Assembly: GCF_003391395.1 (NCBI RefSeq)
Contig: NZ_CP024190.1
Coordinates: 1,178,001-1,242,000 of the forward strand
Length of the DNA: 64,000 nucleotides
Reading direction: 5' to 3'
DNA from: Mycobacterium marinum
Lineage (GTDB): Bacteria; Actinomycetota; Actinomycetes; Mycobacteriales; Mycobacteriaceae
Notes under the pieces: generated by a model
What the model saw: the letters and a program-made list of their open reading frames with translations, nothing else
Told to the model about the DNA's origin: nothing
Databases searched by the model: none
Made by a program: the position numbers and the translations under genes
Part shown: piece after piece, positions 16,077-24,210 of the stretch
Numbering within the stretch: the stretch's first letter is position 1
Layout: the number at the start of each line of letters is the position of its first letter

Positions 16077-16435
16077 TGGCAGAGGCGAAGACTGGCGCTA
16101 AGGCCACCAAGTCCGCAGCGGCGGGCGCGGTCGATGGCGCTTCCAAGGAAAAGGGTCCCAAGCACACGCCGAGCACTCCTAAGCCGCGCGGTCGTCGCAA
16201 GACGCGCATCGGCTACGTCGTGAGCGACAAGATGCAGAAGACCATCGTGGTCGAGCTCGAAGACCGCGTGCGTCACCCGCTCTACGGCAAGATCATTCGC
16301 ACCACCAAGAAGGTCAAGGTGCACGACGAGCACAGCGCCGCCGGCATCGGCGACCGCGTTTCCCTGATGGAGACGCGTCCGCTGTCGGCCACCAAGCGCT
16401 GGCGGCTCGTCGAAATTCTCGAGAAGGCCAAGTAA
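16076..16435 (+). CDS. rpsQ: 30S ribosomal protein S17
   Basis: A 119-residue S17. It binds 16S rRNA helix 11/7 early in assembly. The first ~40 residues are a basic Ala/Lys/Gly extension found in mycobacteria. The OB-fold core begins RKTRIGYVVSDKMQKTIVVELEDRV, quoted in part (GYVVSDKMQKTIVVELED), and has the KVHDEHSAAGIGDRV motif. I use ATG 16076; a GTG at 16073 adds one residue. Last gene of the S10 operon, followed 23 bp later by a strong hairpin. Confidence 0.97.
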   Translation: MAEAKTGAKATKSAAAGAVDGASKEKGPKHTPSTPKPRGRRKTRIGYVVSDKMQKTIVVELEDRVRHPLYGKIIRTTKKVKVHDEHSAAGIGDRVSLMETRPLSATKRWRLVEILEKAK

Positions 16436-16458
16436 AGATCGGGCGACAGCCCAGCTTT

Positions 16459-16504
16459 CGAAGCAGCCGGTCCGGTGGCAAGCGCCACCTGGCCGGCTGC
16501 TTCG
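16459..16504. terminator. Bidirectional terminator after rpsQ
   Basis: A nested perfect hairpin: outer arms CGAAGCAGCCGG (16459-16470) and CCGGCTGCTTCG (16493-16504), inner arms GGTGGC (16474-16479) and GCCACC (16484-16489), loop AAGC. It lies between the rpsQ stop and the convergent tetR stop at 16506, so it can serve both directions. Confidence 0.8.
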
Positions 16505-16505
16505 T

Positions 16506-17120
16506 CTAGCGGCTTGGGCCGATGAGATTGGCGCGCAGGCCGTGCACGAAGGCGCGCAGTCGCTCCGGCGTCGCGGTCTGCGGTTCACTGAGGCGCAACT
16601 GCAGTAGTTCGCGCCCGGTGGCGTACAGGACCCGGGCGGTGTACTCGGGATCATCTAGCTGCGGATTGAGTCGCTGCAGTTCCCCTTGTAGGAACTCACG
16701 CACGATCGTCTGAGACTGGGCGAGCCGGGTATGCAGTTGCGGGGGAGCGCCCTGCGGCGGGAACAAGAACAGCCGCCAGGTTGCCGTGTGGGCGTCCACA
16801 GCCGCTAGCACACCGTCAAACGCACGCACCAAGGTTTGGTTCTCTTCGCTGGGCTCGCCCAGGTCGCTGATCGCTTCGGCGAACTGTTCGCCTGCCCGGC
16901 CGGCTTCACGGTCGATGAGGGCGACGAACAGGCCCGCCGGGCCGCCGAACTGCTGGTAGATCAGCGATCGATTGATCCCGGCCTCCCGCGCGATGCGGAT
17001 CGGCGTTGCGGCGTGGAAACCGTCGGCGTCGATGATGGCATGGGTCACGTCGAGGATCTGCTCGCGCCGCCCTTGCGCGGTCATTCGCCGCTTCGCCGTG
17101 CTCGAGTCGGCCTCGGTCAC
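16506..17120 (-). CDS. TetR-family transcriptional regulator
   Basis: About 204 residues from GTG 17120; an ATG at 17084 (MTAQGRREQIL) is an equally good start and loses no domain. The longer ORF from 17159 must be wrong because it reads through the operator palindrome. The TetR HTH lies in the segment ATPIRIAREAGINRSLIYQQF, followed by a helical effector domain with an FFP-like WRLFLFPPQGAPP stretch. It is divergent from an MpaB/DUF2236-family oxygenase gene with a 43-bp perfect palindrome between them, so it most likely represses that gene and itself. The ligand is unknown. Confidence 0.85.
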   Translation of the reverse strand: MTEADSSTAKRRMTAQGRREQILDVTHAIIDADGFHAATPIRIAREAGINRSLIYQQFGGPAGLFVALIDREAGRAGEQFAEAISDLGEPSEENQTLVRAFDGVLAAVDAHTATWRLFLFPPQGAPPQLHTRLAQSQTIVREFLQGELQRLNPQLDDPEYTARVLYATGRELLQLRLSEPQTATPERLRAFVHGLRANLIGPSR

Positions 17121-17130
17121 ACTTGACAGC

Positions 17131-17173
17131 CTAACTAACACCTTGTGAGTATTACTCACAAGGTGTTAGTTAG
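17131..17173. promoter_or_regulatory. 43-bp perfect palindrome, TetR operator in divergent promoter
   Basis: Two 21-nt arms are perfect reverse complements around a single central base (T17152); each arm contains CTAACTAACACC and TTGTGAGTA. A TTGACA (17123-17128) with a GAGTAT -10-like box (17147-17152, 18-bp spacer) points toward the oxygenase gene, so the operator covers the -10. A palindrome this long and exact is far beyond chance and suggests binding of two TetR dimers or a DNA cruciform-sized site. Its role is inferred from position. Confidence 0.8.
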
Positions 17174-17186
17174 CCAGGAGGTCGTG

Positions 17187-18518
17187 ATGGTCGCCCACTA
17201 CCCCGAACTCGCGCGGCGGGTGCGCAGCCAACGCGAATTGCAGCCCGACCTCTACGGCGGCTTCGACTTCGACCATCAGCCGGAACGGCTGGCCACCGAG
17301 CCCGACGTCGACTCCGCCCTGCCGACCTGGGTCGCTGATCGCGCACCGATCCTGGAAGACGACCGCGTCCTGGAGCTGATCAGCACTGCCACCATGCTCG
17401 GAGACGTCGTCGCCGATCCCTACGCGGCACTGATGTCCACACGCGCCGTCACGCAACTGATCGACATGCTCAAGACGGCCTGCCGGAAGGGAATCGAGGC
17501 GGTGCCCGACGCGCCCGCCGAGTTGGCGTCGTTCATCGCCGCCATGGAGGTCACCCCGGACTGGATCGACTTCGAGCTGGTACGCGAGGGTGCCCGGGTC
17601 GAGCGCATCCCCGCCGCGCTGCTGGCCCCCTTCATTACGAGGGGGGCCTTCATCGCGACCTTCACCAACACCTACGCCGCGCTGCCGATGGCACTGACCG
17701 GTGCGCTCTCCGGCAAGCGGGCAGCCCGGCGGGTCAACGAGACAGCCAGTTTTTTCGCCGTCACCACCCTGCCCGGTGCGCTGGACCGTTACGGTCCAGG
17801 TTTCGAAGCCGCCGCCATGGTCCGGCTGATGCACTCGATGGTCCGCTACAACGCCCTGAAGAAGTCCGACAAGTGGGGCCGAAAATGGGACGCAGCCATC
17901 TACGGCATGCCGGTGCCGCAGGTCGACCAGATGCCGGCCGGCATGATCGGCCAGTACCTGCTGGCTCGCAAGGCGCGACAGCAGGGCCGGACCGAGTTCA
18001 CCGCCGAGGAACGCGCCGTCGTCGAATTCGCCAGGTATCGCTGCTTTCTACTCGGTCTGCCGGAGGAACTGCTGCCCGCCGAGCCTGCCGACATCATCCA
18101 CGTCATGCACGCGCGGGCGGCTCTGTTGCGCCACGGATTCGACGACGTCTGCCGCGAACTCGTCAGCGGCACGATGGCGGCCTACCTGCGCCCCAACACC
18201 ACGCTGTTCGACCGTTGCGCCGACGCGGTCGAGAAGAGCTTCAGCAAGCTCACGTTCGTCCGCACCTTCTGCGGCAATGACCGCGACCTCGCCGCGGCCA
18301 TGGGCGTCACACTCGGGCCCGAAGACCTCTTGCGCGTCGCTTTGACCGCGCCCTTCATCATCGGGCGCTTCACAGCAGTGAGCCACGCCAGCCGCATCCC
18401 GGTGCTTCGAGACATCACCGACGCGTACGTCATCGGGCTTCTCAAGCTCCGGCTGGCGACCTACGGCAGGCCTGAGTTCACAACCGATGCAGCGCATTAC
18501 ACTCCTGTCCTGCACTGA
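17187..18518 (+). CDS. DUF2236 / MpaB-Lcp family heme-type oxygenase
   Basis: A 443-residue protein of the oxygenase MpaB / latex-clearing-protein family (DUF2236). The start at ATG 17187 follows AGGAGG (17176-17181) at 5 nt; the longer frame from 17145 reads through the operator. The family core is visible: ITRGAFIATFTNTYAALP (about 140-160), GKRAARRVNET, then VRLMHSMVRYNAL with His216 as the candidate heme ligand, and the QYLLARKARQQG segment. Family members are heme proteins; Lcp cleaves polyisoprene and fungal MpaB cleaves an isoprenoid chain, so an isoprenoid or aliphatic substrate is possible but unproven. It is controlled by the divergent TetR repressor through the palindrome. Confidence 0.8.
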   Translation: MVAHYPELARRVRSQRELQPDLYGGFDFDHQPERLATEPDVDSALPTWVADRAPILEDDRVLELISTATMLGDVVADPYAALMSTRAVTQLIDMLKTACRKGIEAVPDAPAELASFIAAMEVTPDWIDFELVREGARVERIPAALLAPFITRGAFIATFTNTYAALPMALTGALSGKRAARRVNETASFFAVTTLPGALDRYGPGFEAAAMVRLMHSMVRYNALKKSDKWGRKWDAAIYGMPVPQVDQMPAGMIGQYLLARKARQQGRTEFTAEERAVVEFARYRCFLLGLPEELLPAEPADIIHVMHARAALLRHGFDDVCRELVSGTMAAYLRPNTTLFDRCADAVEKSFSKLTFVRTFCGNDRDLAAAMGVTLGPEDLLRVALTAPFIIGRFTAVSHASRIPVLRDITDAYVIGLLKLRLATYGRPEFTTDAAHYTPVLH

Positions 18519-18621
18519 CGGTGGTGGTGGCCCCCACTGAAATCCTTAGCTGATTGCTATCCGGCGCGTGTAATGTCCACGGACGTTCGGGTGGTCCACT
18601 ACGGCGAAGAGGCTGGGGCAG

Positions 18622-20979
18622 ATGACGGGGTCGAATGGTTTTCAGGGCAAGATCGAGTTGGATATCCGCGACTCGGAAGCGGATTGGGGTCCGTACGCGG
18701 CGCCCACAGCGCCCGAGAATGCGCCCAACATCTTGTACCTGGTCTGGGATGACACCGGAATTGCCACCTGGGACTGCTTCGGCGGGCTGGTGCAGATGCC
18801 GACCATGTCACGAATCGCCGAACGCGGCGTGCGACTGACCCAGTTCCACACCACCGCGCTGTGCTCGCCGACGCGGGCGTCGCTGCTGACCGGGCGCAAC
18901 GCGACCACCGTGGGGATGGCGACCATCGAGGAGTTCACCGACGGGTTCCCCAACTGCAGTGGCCGCATCCCCGCCGATACGGCGCTGCTGTCTGAGGTAC
19001 TGGCCGAACGTGGTTACAACACCTACTGCGTCGGGAAGTGGCATCTGACGCCGATGGAAGAGTCCAGCATGGCGGCGACGCGACGGCATTGGCCGGTCTC
19101 GCGCGGCTTCGAGCGGTTTTACGGGTTCATGGGTGGGGAGACCGACCAGTGGTACCCCGACCTGGTGTACGACAACCATCCGGTCAACCCGCCTGCAACC
19201 CCCGAGGATGGCTACCACCTGTCGAAGGACCTTGCCGACAAGACGATTCAGTTCATTCGTGACGCCAAGGTGGTAGCGCCTGACAAGCCCTGGTTCAGCT
19301 ACGTGTGCCCGGGTGCCGGGCACGCGCCCCATCACGTCTTCAAAGAATGGGCCGACAAGTACGCCGGCAAGTTCGACATGGGCTATGAGCGCTACCGCGA
19401 GATCGTGCTGGAAAACCAGAAGGCGATGGGCATTGTGCCGCCCGACACCGAGTTGTCGCCGATCAACCCCTATCTCGACGTCAAAGGCCCCTCGGGCGAG
19501 TCGTGGCCGATGCAGGACACGGTGCGGCCCTGGGGCTCGCTGAACGAGGAAGAGAAAAAGCTGTTCAGCCGGATGGCCGAGGTGTTCGCCGGTTTCCTGA
19601 GCTATACCGACGCGCAGATCGGGCGGATCCTGGACTATCTCGAGGAATCCGGCGAGCTGGACAACACGATCATCGTGGTGATCTCCGACAATGGCGCCAG
19701 CGGCGAGGGCGGTCCCAACGGATCGGTGAACGAAGGCAAGTTCTTCAACGGCTACATCGATACCGTCGAAGAGAGCATGAAACTGTTTGACCACCTCGGC
19801 GGGCCCCAGACCTACAATCACTATCCGATCGGTTGGGCGATGGCTTTCAACACGCCCTACAAGCTGTTCAAGCGCTACGCCTCGCATGAGGGCGGTATCG
19901 CCGACACGGCAATCATTTCCTGGCCCGACGGAATCGCGGCGCACGGTGAAGTTCGGGACCACTACATCAACGTCTGCGATGTCACGCCGACCGTCTACGA
20001 CCTGTTGGACATGACGCCGCCGGAGGTCGTCAAGGGCATCGCGCAAAAGCCGCTGGATGGTGTGAGTTTCAAAGCGGCCCTTACCGATCCCGCCGCCGAT
20101 ACCGGCAAGAAGACCCAGTTCTACGCCATGCTGGGAACCCGCGGCATCTGGCATGAGGGCTGGTTCGCCAACACCGTGCACGCTGCGGCCCCGGCGGGAT
20201 GGTCGCATTTCGACGCCGACCGCTGGGAACTGTTCCACATCGCCCAAGACCGCAGCCAGTGCCATGATCTGGCTGCCGAGCACCCCGACAAGCTGGAGGA
20301 ACTCAAGGCACTGTGGTTCTCCGAGGCCGCCAAGTACAACGGGCTGCCGCTGGGTGATCTGAACATCATGGAGACGATGATGCGGTCGCGACCGTATCTG
20401 GTCGGCGAACGCACGAGCTACATCTACTACCCCGGCTGTGCTGAGGTCGGCATCGGTGCCGGGGCCGAGATTCGCGGCCGCTCGTTCGCCTTGGTGGCCG
20501 AGGTCACCGTCGATACCACCGGCGCCGAGGGCGTGCTGTTCAAGCAGGGTGGGGCGCACGGCGGTCACGTGTTGTTCATCGCCGACGGTCGCCTGCACTA
20601 CGTCTACAACTTCCTCGGTGAACGCCAGCAGTTGCTGTCCTCGGTGGGGCCGATTCCGCTGGGCCATCACTTGTTCGGGGTGCGCTATGCGCGGACGGGC
20701 ACGGTGCCCAACAGCCATACGCCGCTGGGCGACCTTACGATGTACTTCGACCACAACGAGGTGGGCTCGCTTGCAGATGTGACGACCCACCCCGGAACGT
20801 TTGGACTTGCTGGTGCGGGCATCACCGTCGGCCGCAACGGCGGTTCTGCAGTGTCGAGTCGCTACAAGGCGCCCTTTGCCTTCACGGGCGGAAGCATCGC
20901 CCGAGTGACCATTGACCTATCCGGACGACCATATGAAGACGTGGAAAAAGAACTTGCACTTGCCTTTTCAAGGGACTGA
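18622..20979 (+). CDS. atsA: Arylsulfatase (type I sulfatase)
   Basis: A 785-residue sulfatase, the same size and position (after rpsQ) as M. tuberculosis AtsA. It hydrolyses sulfate esters using a formylglycine made from Cys81 in the CSPTRASLLTGR motif (C-x-P-x-R). Metal and active-site elements follow: LVWDD near residue 40, GKWHLTP (about 140), ISDNGASGEGG (about 355). The C-terminal ~200 residues form an additional beta-rich domain seen in large AtsA enzymes. There is no signal peptide, so it is probably cytoplasmic. Start ATG 18622 is preceded by GGCTGGGG. Two genes downstream lies the formylglycine-generating enzyme needed to activate it, with a lipoprotein between them. Confidence 0.95.
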   Translation: MTGSNGFQGKIELDIRDSEADWGPYAAPTAPENAPNILYLVWDDTGIATWDCFGGLVQMPTMSRIAERGVRLTQFHTTALCSPTRASLLTGRNATTVGMATIEEFTDGFPNCSGRIPADTALLSEVLAERGYNTYCVGKWHLTPMEESSMAATRRHWPVSRGFERFYGFMGGETDQWYPDLVYDNHPVNPPATPEDGYHLSKDLADKTIQFIRDAKVVAPDKPWFSYVCPGAGHAPHHVFKEWADKYAGKFDMGYERYREIVLENQKAMGIVPPDTELSPINPYLDVKGPSGESWPMQDTVRPWGSLNEEEKKLFSRMAEVFAGFLSYTDAQIGRILDYLEESGELDNTIIVVISDNGASGEGGPNGSVNEGKFFNGYIDTVEESMKLFDHLGGPQTYNHYPIGWAMAFNTPYKLFKRYASHEGGIADTAIISWPDGIAAHGEVRDHYINVCDVTPTVYDLLDMTPPEVVKGIAQKPLDGVSFKAALTDPAADTGKKTQFYAMLGTRGIWHEGWFANTVHAAAPAGWSHFDADRWELFHIAQDRSQCHDLAAEHPDKLEELKALWFSEAAKYNGLPLGDLNIMETMMRSRPYLVGERTSYIYYPGCAEVGIGAGAEIRGRSFALVAEVTVDTTGAEGVLFKQGGAHGGHVLFIADGRLHYVYNFLGERQQLLSSVGPIPLGHHLFGVRYARTGTVPNSHTPLGDLTMYFDHNEVGSLADVTTHPGTFGLAGAGITVGRNGGSAVSSRYKAPFAFTGGSIARVTIDLSGRPYEDVEKELALAFSRD

Positions 20980-21637
20980 CCGGCTGGCCCGATCGTTGTC
21001 CGCGGCTCTGGGTGTGGTGAGCCTGGTGTGCCTGTCCGGCGTCTTGTCCGCCTGCGCGGAGCGCGGCGGGTCGGGTTCACCCGGCTTGCATCCCGACCCC
21101 GCTAGACCAGTACCGGGAGTCGTAGCGACCCAGCCGGAACAAATACCGCCCCACACAATCGGCTGCGCTCCGTCGCTGACCGGGGAGGGCCGGGCCACCA
21201 CGGCCGCGGCGGCGGACCAGGACGCCCCCAGAGTCACACTCAGCGTGCCCGACGGCTGGACCGCGCGCGGTGGAAGCGGTGACACGGCGCTGAGCCTGAC
21301 CGGCCCCGATGGGATGGCGGCGACGGTGACCATCACCGCAACCGACGCGCTGCCAGAGCGTGCCTTCCAGGAGTACACCGCACATCTGGGAGGTTCGATG
21401 CGCCGGCTCAACTTCGCCGTCGCGGGGGCACCCTTCTGCGGGTACAGCAGCGAGTTGCTGACCGGCACTCTGCAGGGTCCGTCGGGCGCAATCCAGTTCG
21501 CTGACCGCATCACCCACATCTGGACCAACACCAAGATGTACCTGGTGGCCGTGCATCTGGAGGGCCCGGCCGGGGTGGCTGGCTTCACTGCGGCGAAATC
21601 CGCATTGATGCAAAACTTTGCCGTCCTCATACCCTGA
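20933..21637 (+). CDS. LpqN/LpqT-like lipoprotein
   Basis: A 234-residue lipoprotein. Starting from ATG 20933 (47 bp inside the end of atsA) it has a basic N terminus, a hydrophobic segment and the lipobox L-S-A-C at about residue 41. The mature part begins with a Pro/Gly-rich linker, then a single domain with VTLSVPDGWTARGG and late FTAAKSALMQNF, resembling the mycobacterial LpqN/LpqT lipoprotein family; that assignment is tentative. It overlaps atsA and ends 4 bp before the FGE gene, so the three are co-transcribed and probably translationally coupled. A cell-envelope lipoprotein inside a sulfatase-activation operon is unexpected, and its link to sulfate-ester use is inferred. Confidence 0.72.
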   Translation: MKTWKKNLHLPFQGTDRLARSLSAALGVVSLVCLSGVLSACAERGGSGSPGLHPDPARPVPGVVATQPEQIPPHTIGCAPSLTGEGRATTAAAADQDAPRVTLSVPDGWTARGGSGDTALSLTGPDGMAATVTITATDALPERAFQEYTAHLGGSMRRLNFAVAGAPFCGYSSELLTGTLQGPSGAIQFADRITHIWTNTKMYLVAVHLEGPAGVAGFTAAKSALMQNFAVLIP

Positions 21638-21641
21638 AGTT

Positions 21642-22523
21642 GTGCTGACCGAATTGGTCGACCTGCCGGGCGGATCGTTTCGCATGGGGTCGACGAGCTT
21701 TTACCCGGAGGAAGCGCCGATCCATAGCGTGTCCGTGCACGCATTCGCGATCGAGCGCTACCCGGTGACCAACGCCCAGTTCGCAGAATTCGTGGCGGCG
21801 ACGGGCTATGTGACGGTTGCAGAGCAGCCCCTTGACCCCGCGTTGTATCCGGGGGTAAATCCGGATGACCTACGTCCGGGTGCGATGGTGTTTCGTCCCA
21901 CCGCGGGACCGGTCGACCTACGTGACTGGCGTCAGTGGTGGGATTGGGCGCCCGGCGCGAGCTGGCGTCATCCGTGGGGGCCGGACAGCGACGTCGACGA
22001 CCGGGCCGATCACCCGGTGGTGCAGGTGGCCTATCCGGACGCCGCGGCCTACGCGCGGTGGGCGGGGCGTCGGCTACCGACCGAGGCCGAGTGGGAGTAC
22101 GCGGCCCGCGGTGCCACCACCACCACCTACGCATGGGGCGACGAAGAGAAACCCGCCGGACAACTGATGGCCAACACCTGGCAGGGCAAGTTCCCCTATC
22201 GCAACGACGGAGCGCTCGGCTGGTTCGGAACCTCGCCGGTGGGAACCTTTCCGGCCAATGGGTTCGGCCTGTTCGACATGATCGGCAATGTCTGGGAGTG
22301 GACCACAACCCCGTTTTCGGCGCATCACCGCATCGATCAGCCGCCCAAGGCGTGCTGCGCGCCGACCGGGCCCGCCGATCCGACCATCAGCCAGACCCTC
22401 AAGGGTGGTTCGCACCTGTGCGCGCCCGAGTATTGCCACCGCTACCGGCCGGCGGCCCGTTCGCCGCAGTCCCAGGACACCGCGACCACCCATATCGGAT
22501 TCCGCTGCGTGGCGGATCGCTAG
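21642..22523 (+). CDS. Formylglycine-generating enzyme (sulfatase-modifying factor)
   Basis: A 293-residue FGE, orthologous in sequence to M. tuberculosis Rv0712. It oxidises the Cys of the sulfatase CxPxR motif to formylglycine. It starts at GTG 21642 (MLTELVDLPGGSFRMGS), where the family sequence begins. The FGE fold landmarks are RLPTEAEWEYAARG (about 145-160), NVWEWT, and the two active-site cysteines Cys260 and Cys265 in SHLCAPEYCHRYRPAAR. Its natural partner is the atsA product encoded two genes upstream. Gaps are 4 bp to the lipoprotein gene and about 130 bp to the next gene. Confidence 0.95.
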   Translation: MLTELVDLPGGSFRMGSTSFYPEEAPIHSVSVHAFAIERYPVTNAQFAEFVAATGYVTVAEQPLDPALYPGVNPDDLRPGAMVFRPTAGPVDLRDWRQWWDWAPGASWRHPWGPDSDVDDRADHPVVQVAYPDAAAYARWAGRRLPTEAEWEYAARGATTTTYAWGDEEKPAGQLMANTWQGKFPYRNDGALGWFGTSPVGTFPANGFGLFDMIGNVWEWTTTPFSAHHRIDQPPKACCAPTGPADPTISQTLKGGSHLCAPEYCHRYRPAARSPQSQDTATTHIGFRCVADR

Positions 22524-22597
22524 CCGGCAACCGGACCGGTCGCGAACTGATTTGGAAACGCCGCCGCAAGGCACCTCGGTTGCTACGATCTGTCACC

Positions 22598-22663
22598 GTG
22601 TCTCGTGACGGGGGCTCGGCTGCATCAGTGCCATCTCCGGCGGTAACCGCGGATGGCAGATAA
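22598..22663 (+). CDS. Possible leaderless upstream ORF of DUF4436 gene, 21 residues
   Basis: A -10-like TACGAT (22584-22589) is followed after 8 nt by a GTG that opens a 21-codon ORF (V-S-R-D-G-G-S...A-D-G-R) ending TAA at 22663, eleven bases past the ATG of the DUF4436 gene (22653) in another frame. The layout fits a leaderless uORF coupling translation to the main gene. Evidence is position only. Confidence 0.35.
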   Translation: MSRDGGSAASVPSPAVTADGR

Positions 22664-23591
22664 CAACGCTGCGCCGGGTGCGGCCGCCGCCCCGGATCCA
22701 CCGGCGAATGCCCGGCCCGAACCCAAGCACATGTCGCGGCGCAAGCACCTCGTGCTCGACACCACAATCATTGTGGGCGTCATCGTCGTCTACATATTTT
22801 CGCTGGTCGGTTACCACTGGCTGGCCAGCACGCCGGGGCCGCTGCCCAAACCCGACGTCGGCACCACCGACGACACGGTGGTCCTGGTCCGCTTCGAGGC
22901 GCTGCATACCGTTGCAAATCGCCTCGATGTGAAAGTTCTGGTGATGCCCGACGATTCGATGATCGACCATCGGCTCAACGTGCTCACCGTGGACACCTCG
23001 GTGCGCTTCTACCCGGAAAATGAACTGGGCGACCTGCAGTACCCGGTGGGCAAGTCACCCGCCCAGGTAGCCACCACCATCGAAGCGCACGGCGACCCCG
23101 GTAACTGGCCATTCGACCGGTACACCACCGACACCATCCAAGCCGATGTCCTGGTGGGAACCGGTGAGAACCGTCAGTACAAGGCCACCCGGGTGGAAGT
23201 GACCGGATCGCTGGAGGGCTGGGACATCAGCGTCGAGCGGGTAGGGGACGCCAGTCAGACCTCCGACCGCCCCGACAACGTCATCGTGACCTTCCAGCGG
23301 GCCAAGGGGCCGCTGGTCTTCGACCTGGGCATCTGCCTGGTCCTGATCACCCTGCCGACGTTGGCCTTGTTCGTCGCGATCCAGATGATCACCCGCCGGA
23401 GAAAGTTTCAGCCACCGTTCGGCACCTGGTATGCGGCGATGCTGTTCGCCGTGGTGCCGTTGCGCAACATCCTTCCGGGTTCTCCGCCCGCGGGTGCGTG
23501 GATCGACCAAGCCATCGTCATCTGGGTGCTAATTGCGCTGGCCACGGCCATGGTGGTGTACGTTGTCGCCTGGTATCGCGTGTCTGAATGA
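22653..23591 (+). CDS. DUF4436 family membrane protein
   Basis: A 312-residue protein matching M. tuberculosis Rv0713 in position and length. One N-terminal membrane helix (about 32-54, TTIIVGVIVVYIFSLVGY), a soluble outer domain of about 170 residues, then three C-terminal helices (about 222-245, 255-275, 285-308). Family DUF4436; function unknown. It lies between the FGE gene and the rplN promoter and may share the atsA transcript or use the promoter at about 22584. Confidence 0.85.
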   Translation: MADNNAAPGAAAAPDPPANARPEPKHMSRRKHLVLDTTIIVGVIVVYIFSLVGYHWLASTPGPLPKPDVGTTDDTVVLVRFEALHTVANRLDVKVLVMPDDSMIDHRLNVLTVDTSVRFYPENELGDLQYPVGKSPAQVATTIEAHGDPGNWPFDRYTTDTIQADVLVGTGENRQYKATRVEVTGSLEGWDISVERVGDASQTSDRPDNVIVTFQRAKGPLVFDLGICLVLITLPTLALFVAIQMITRRRKFQPPFGTWYAAMLFAVVPLRNILPGSPPAGAWIDQAIVIWVLIALATAMVVYVVAWYRVSE

Positions 23592-23620
23592 GCCGCTGCA
23601 AAGCCGGCCACAGTGCAAAT

Positions 23621-23656
23621 TTGGCTCTGAGCAGCTCGTCCCCTAGACTCTAGGGG
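23621..23656 (+). promoter_or_regulatory. Promoter of rplN (spc) operon, with hairpin over the -10
   Basis: -35 TTGGCT (23621-23626), a 17-bp spacer and -10 TAGACT (23644-23649) form a near-ideal mycobacterial sigma-A promoter. The -10 is embedded in a perfect palindrome, CCCCTAG-act-CTAGGGG (23640-23656). The leader to rplN would be about 185 nt. Confidence 0.65.
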
Positions 23657-23841
23657 TTGCCTTGGGCAGACCTCGGCCGGTGCGTACAAGTCCCAAAGCT
23701 TGTCGGCTGGCCCCGCGTGCCCTTCGGTAACGAAAGACCGCGCATGTCAGGTTTGTGGTGGGCCTTGTCCGTTGAGGCTCGCTTAGGCCCATTTGGGCTG
23801 CATTCCTGCTGTGCACACGTCCACCCGAGTCAGGAGATCTA

Positions 23842-24210
23842 GTGATTCAGCAGGAATCGCGGCTGAAGGTCGCCGACAACACCGGCGCCAAGGAGATCTT
23901 GTGCATCCGCGTGCTCGGCGGATCGTCGCGACGCTACGCCGGGATTGGTGACATCATCGTCGCCACCGTCAAAGACGCCATCCCGGGCGGCAACGTCAAG
24001 CGCGGCGATGTCGTCAAAGCCGTTGTGGTGCGCACCGTCAAGGAGCGCCGGCGTCCCGACGGCAGCTACATCAAGTTCGACGAGAATGCCGCCGTCATCA
24101 TCAAGCCGGACAACGACCCGCGCGGTACCCGCATCTTCGGCCCGGTGGGTCGCGAGCTGCGCGAGAAGCGGTTCATGAAGATCATTTCGCTCGCCCCGGA
24201 GGTGTTGTAG
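23842..24210 (+). CDS. rplN: 50S ribosomal protein L14
   Basis: A 122-residue L14. It lies at the subunit interface and is the contact for L19 and for the RsfS silencing factor. It starts with GTG 23842 (MIQQESRLKVADNTGAKE) behind CAGGAG. It has the family motif VKAVVVRTVKERRRPDGSYIKFDENA, quoted in part (RRPDGSYIKFDENA). First gene of the spc operon, with its own promoter at 23621. Confidence 0.99.
   Translation: MIQQESRLKVADNTGAKEILCIRVLGGSSRRYAGIGDIIVATVKDAIPGGNVKRGDVVKAVVVRTVKERRRPDGSYIKFDENAAVIIKPDNDPRGTRIFGPVGRELREKRFMKIISLAPEVL

Noticed and set aside
17145..17187. Upstream start of the MpaB-family gene (MSITHKVLV...) and the matching start of tetR at 17159
   Set aside because: Both peptides are the two strands of the 43-bp palindrome read in mirror frames; the AGGAGG before ATG 17187 is the better signal.
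18808..20790. 660-codon minus-strand ORF across atsA
   Set aside because: It is exactly opposite the well-supported sulfatase gene, and the peptide is His/Arg/Val-rich with no family features; GC-rich third positions produce such shadows.
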